From a virus, in the IMG/VR virus record IMGVR_UViG_3300030106_006605, positions 1-37,581 of that record: 37,581 bases of DNA; one strand, written 5' to 3'. A program made the translations under genes and the position numbers. Position 1 is the stretch's first letter, and each line of letters starts with the position of its first letter. The notes beneath the pieces were generated by a model. That model did no database searches. It was not told where the DNA came from and saw only the letters and a program-made list of their open reading frames with translations. Positions 35,915-37,581 of this stretch are shown here, piece after piece.

Positions 35915-37581
35915 TTACTCCTTACATGGTGGCGGTCTCAACGACCTCCACATCCACCATTTAATTTTCATTCCCTCATTATTCCTCGGTCTTGAATTTC
36001 TTGCGAAATCTTCCCCCGGAGAGTCAAGGTCTTCATCTGTAAAATCAAAGTTGCCAACATTAAGCGCTATCTTAAATATCTGCTTCGCAGAATATTTACT
36101 CTCATAAAATGTATTAAGTCTCTCCCAGTCCCTAAAACCCTTTTTAAAACCTATCCTTTTGCCGCCTTCCTTATACCACCCATCACCGTGCCTATCATCG
36201 TAGGAGTATTTACCAGTATACTCAAGCTCCCCGGCGTTCACCATTTCTCTTGTGGGGCCACCGCGCCCAATTGATGGCAAGAAAGCACGCATGCAATAAA
36301 TTGTAACGACTGACAAGAGCCTTTCTAGTGGGAAGCAGTACCTAAACACCATCTTATACTCAGGCTCCTCTATTATTTGACATATTAGATCAGGCAGGTG
36401 CTTGGTCTTATACGAGTTTATTTCGGCTTTTATCTGTGACAACGTGAGTGACATATCTAGTGGCTTCTCTGTCGAAACCAATGGGGTTAAATACTTGGTG
36501 CTTGCCGAAAATGCTTTGTTATCATTGGCGTGAGAATCATTAACAGAGATAGAACGAATATTTGTTTTATTTAAATCATTGTCACTGGGGACATAAGAGA
36601 TTCTTAGCCCCACACTTAAATTAGCAAAAACAGCAGAAGCATCATCATCTGGTAGCCCGTCTATATAATCTTTAAATTCTTCGAGATTCACAATATTATT
36701 TAAATGACCCTCTCGGCGAGAGCGTTCGAAATCCTCAATAAGAATGTATTTTTCCAAAACAAAAGGCCAATCTTCAAAGTCCCCATCATCTAAATAAGAG
36801 TTAGGCTGGTTTGTATTCCTGGCAACATGTACTGGGCCTCCCGAGGGGACGCTCTTATAGATCCAATCATCATTTCCGAAAAATACATCAACCATATTGG
36901 ACAATGGAGGGGCCGTCCTATCAATAAACATTTCAGAAGCTCTCTCCAATTCCTCAGATACGTATCTTCTCAGAAGAATTTTTGCATTTTCTATTATATC
37001 GTCATCGTCAAGAAAATCATATAAATTATCATCCTTGGCATTGAGCAGCGCGGAGGGGTTGAGAGGGTCAGGCACTAACGAGCCCCAGTCAACCGGTGCG
37101 TAGTCTGACGCCACTTTACCAAATAAAAACAGTCGAGCCTCTTTTTCAAGAGGGGTTTCATCTTTTATCTCTCCGATGTCTATCCTCTTCTGGAAAATTT
37201 GAACTGCCATTTCCAAAAAGGAAAGCATATACCTTCTATGGTAGGGTCTGCCGACGTTGTACTTCTTGCCTCTCCCAATTTCTATCATGGATTCAATCAT
37301 GTTTTCTACAACATAAGAAGCAAATATATCAGAGTACATGTCACCAAACTTAGGCCTAAACAATGAGAAAGTAGGAAGGCCTTTCAACATGGCTTCTAAC
37401 AAGTAAACTCGTATGGTCGCATTCATACTACCCTCTAGGGCAGCCAGTTGTGACCCCCTCAGTATTCTGTCAAAAGGTTCTACGGCGATTTTATGCACTG
37501 GGGAGTCAAGTTGGAACCTGTCGTCGTCTTTAACTTTTTTAAACAACTCATCGCATCTATTTTTAATTTGTATGAAATTTC
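35915..37581 (-). CDS. Virion/baseplate-region protein, 5'-truncated by the window edge
   Basis: The frame is open without a stop from 35915 to the edge at 37581. The TTG at 37544-37546 is probably not the start, because upstream codons continue as NFIQIKNRCDEL with no stop. At least 554 residues are present. The protein has helical stretches (for example AYVVENMIESMIEIGRGKK-like segments around residues 80-100), an acidic DDDD-containing loop, and a C-terminus rich in Trp, Arg and Pro ending RSLRPPPCKE. I do not recognise a family. Its place immediately before the gp25-like gene, with a two-base gap, implies a structural role in the tail or baseplate. The true start and total length lie outside the window. 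Confidence 0.8.
   Translation of the reverse strand, partial: NFIQIKNRCDELFKKVKDDDRFQLDSPVHKIAVEPFDRILRGSQLAALEGSMNATIRVYLLEAMLKGLPTFSLFRPKFGDMYSDIFASYVVENMIESMIEIGRGKKYNVGRPYHRRYMLSFLEMAVQIFQKRIDIGEIKDETPLEKEARLFLFGKVASDYAPVDWGSLVPDPLNPSALLNAKDDNLYDFLDDDDIIENAKILLRRYVSEELERASEMFIDRTAPPLSNMVDVFFGNDDWIYKSVPSGGPVHVARNTNQPNSYLDDGDFEDWPFVLEKYILIEDFERSRREGHLNNIVNLEEFKDYIDGLPDDDASAVFANLSVGLRISYVPSDNDLNKTNIRSISVNDSHANDNKAFSASTKYLTPLVSTEKPLDMSLTLSQIKAEINSYKTKHLPDLICQIIEEPEYKMVFRYCFPLERLLSVVTIYCMRAFLPSIGRGGPTREMVNAGELEYTGKYSYDDRHGDGWYKEGGKRIGFKKGFRDWERLNTFYESKYSAKQIFKIALNVGNFDFTDEDLDSPGEDFARNSRPRNNEGMKIKWWMWRSLRPPPCKE

Noticed and set aside
37544-37546. TTG as start codon of the gene ending at 35915
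   Set aside because: The same frame continues without a stop to the window edge, so the TTG is probably internal and the gene is truncated.
1-37581. tRNA genes, CRISPR array, integrase or insertion sequence
   Set aside because: None was seen: the gaps are too short for tRNAs outside genes, there are no regularly spaced repeats, and no recombinase or transposase motifs occur in the translated genes.

Overview
The window looks like part of the genome of a tailed phage with a contractile tail, T4-like in its baseplate genes and probably from a marine or other aquatic setting. This rests on a gp25/GPW-type baseplate protein followed by a gp6/baseplate-J-type wedge protein, a long run of very large Ser/Thr/Gly-rich virion proteins, and a small replication/recombination module (DnaG-type primase, RuvC-type resolvase, SbcD-SbcC nuclease). 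The marine assignment comes from resemblance to the protein style of uncultured marine myoviruses and is an inference. All genes that can be supported lie on the minus strand, tightly packed (gaps mostly under 55 bases, several TAATG stop/start overlaps), so transcription runs from high to low coordinates. No tRNA, CRISPR array, insertion sequence or integrase was seen, and no stretch over about 100 bases lacks a gene.

Region 1 (37581 to about 10713): virion genes. In transcription order: a large structural gene cut by the window edge; gp25-like protein; gp6-like wedge; a DNRLRE-like protein; a giant 3200-residue LamG-type protein; then 393-, 1065-, 1133-, 300-, 369- and 493-residue structural proteins. 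The 369- and 493-residue proteins are paralogues in their C-terminal halves. The DNRLRE-like and giant proteins each carry what looks like the same small beta-rich domain inserted in the chain.

Region 2 (about 10713 to 7229): a RuvC-like resolvase, a 745-residue protein with an annexin-like repeat, a glycine-zipper segment and a LysM domain, and a 235-residue protein. Region 3 (7126 to 5): behind a sigma70-like promoter lie a putative lipoprotein, the primase and a 656-residue protein with a helix-hairpin-helix/glycosylase-like core. A second promoter precedes a single-chain SbcD-SbcC (gp47-gp46) fusion, and a third candidate precedes a small unknown gene.

The most interesting signal is a short amphipathic peptide of the form [K/T]-x-D-[LI]-x-x-[IM]-[IV]-x-E-E. 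It begins three different proteins (656, 235 and 745 residues) and recurs inside the 745-residue protein exactly at a second ATG with a strong Shine-Dalgarno. Each copy is followed by, or contains, an [LI]-x-E tripeptide. This is the arrangement expected of a capsid-targeting tag cleaved by a T4 gp21-like prohead protease, and suggests a set of proteins packaged in the head and ejected with the DNA. The cargo would include an annexin-like/LysM protein and a glycosylase-like protein.
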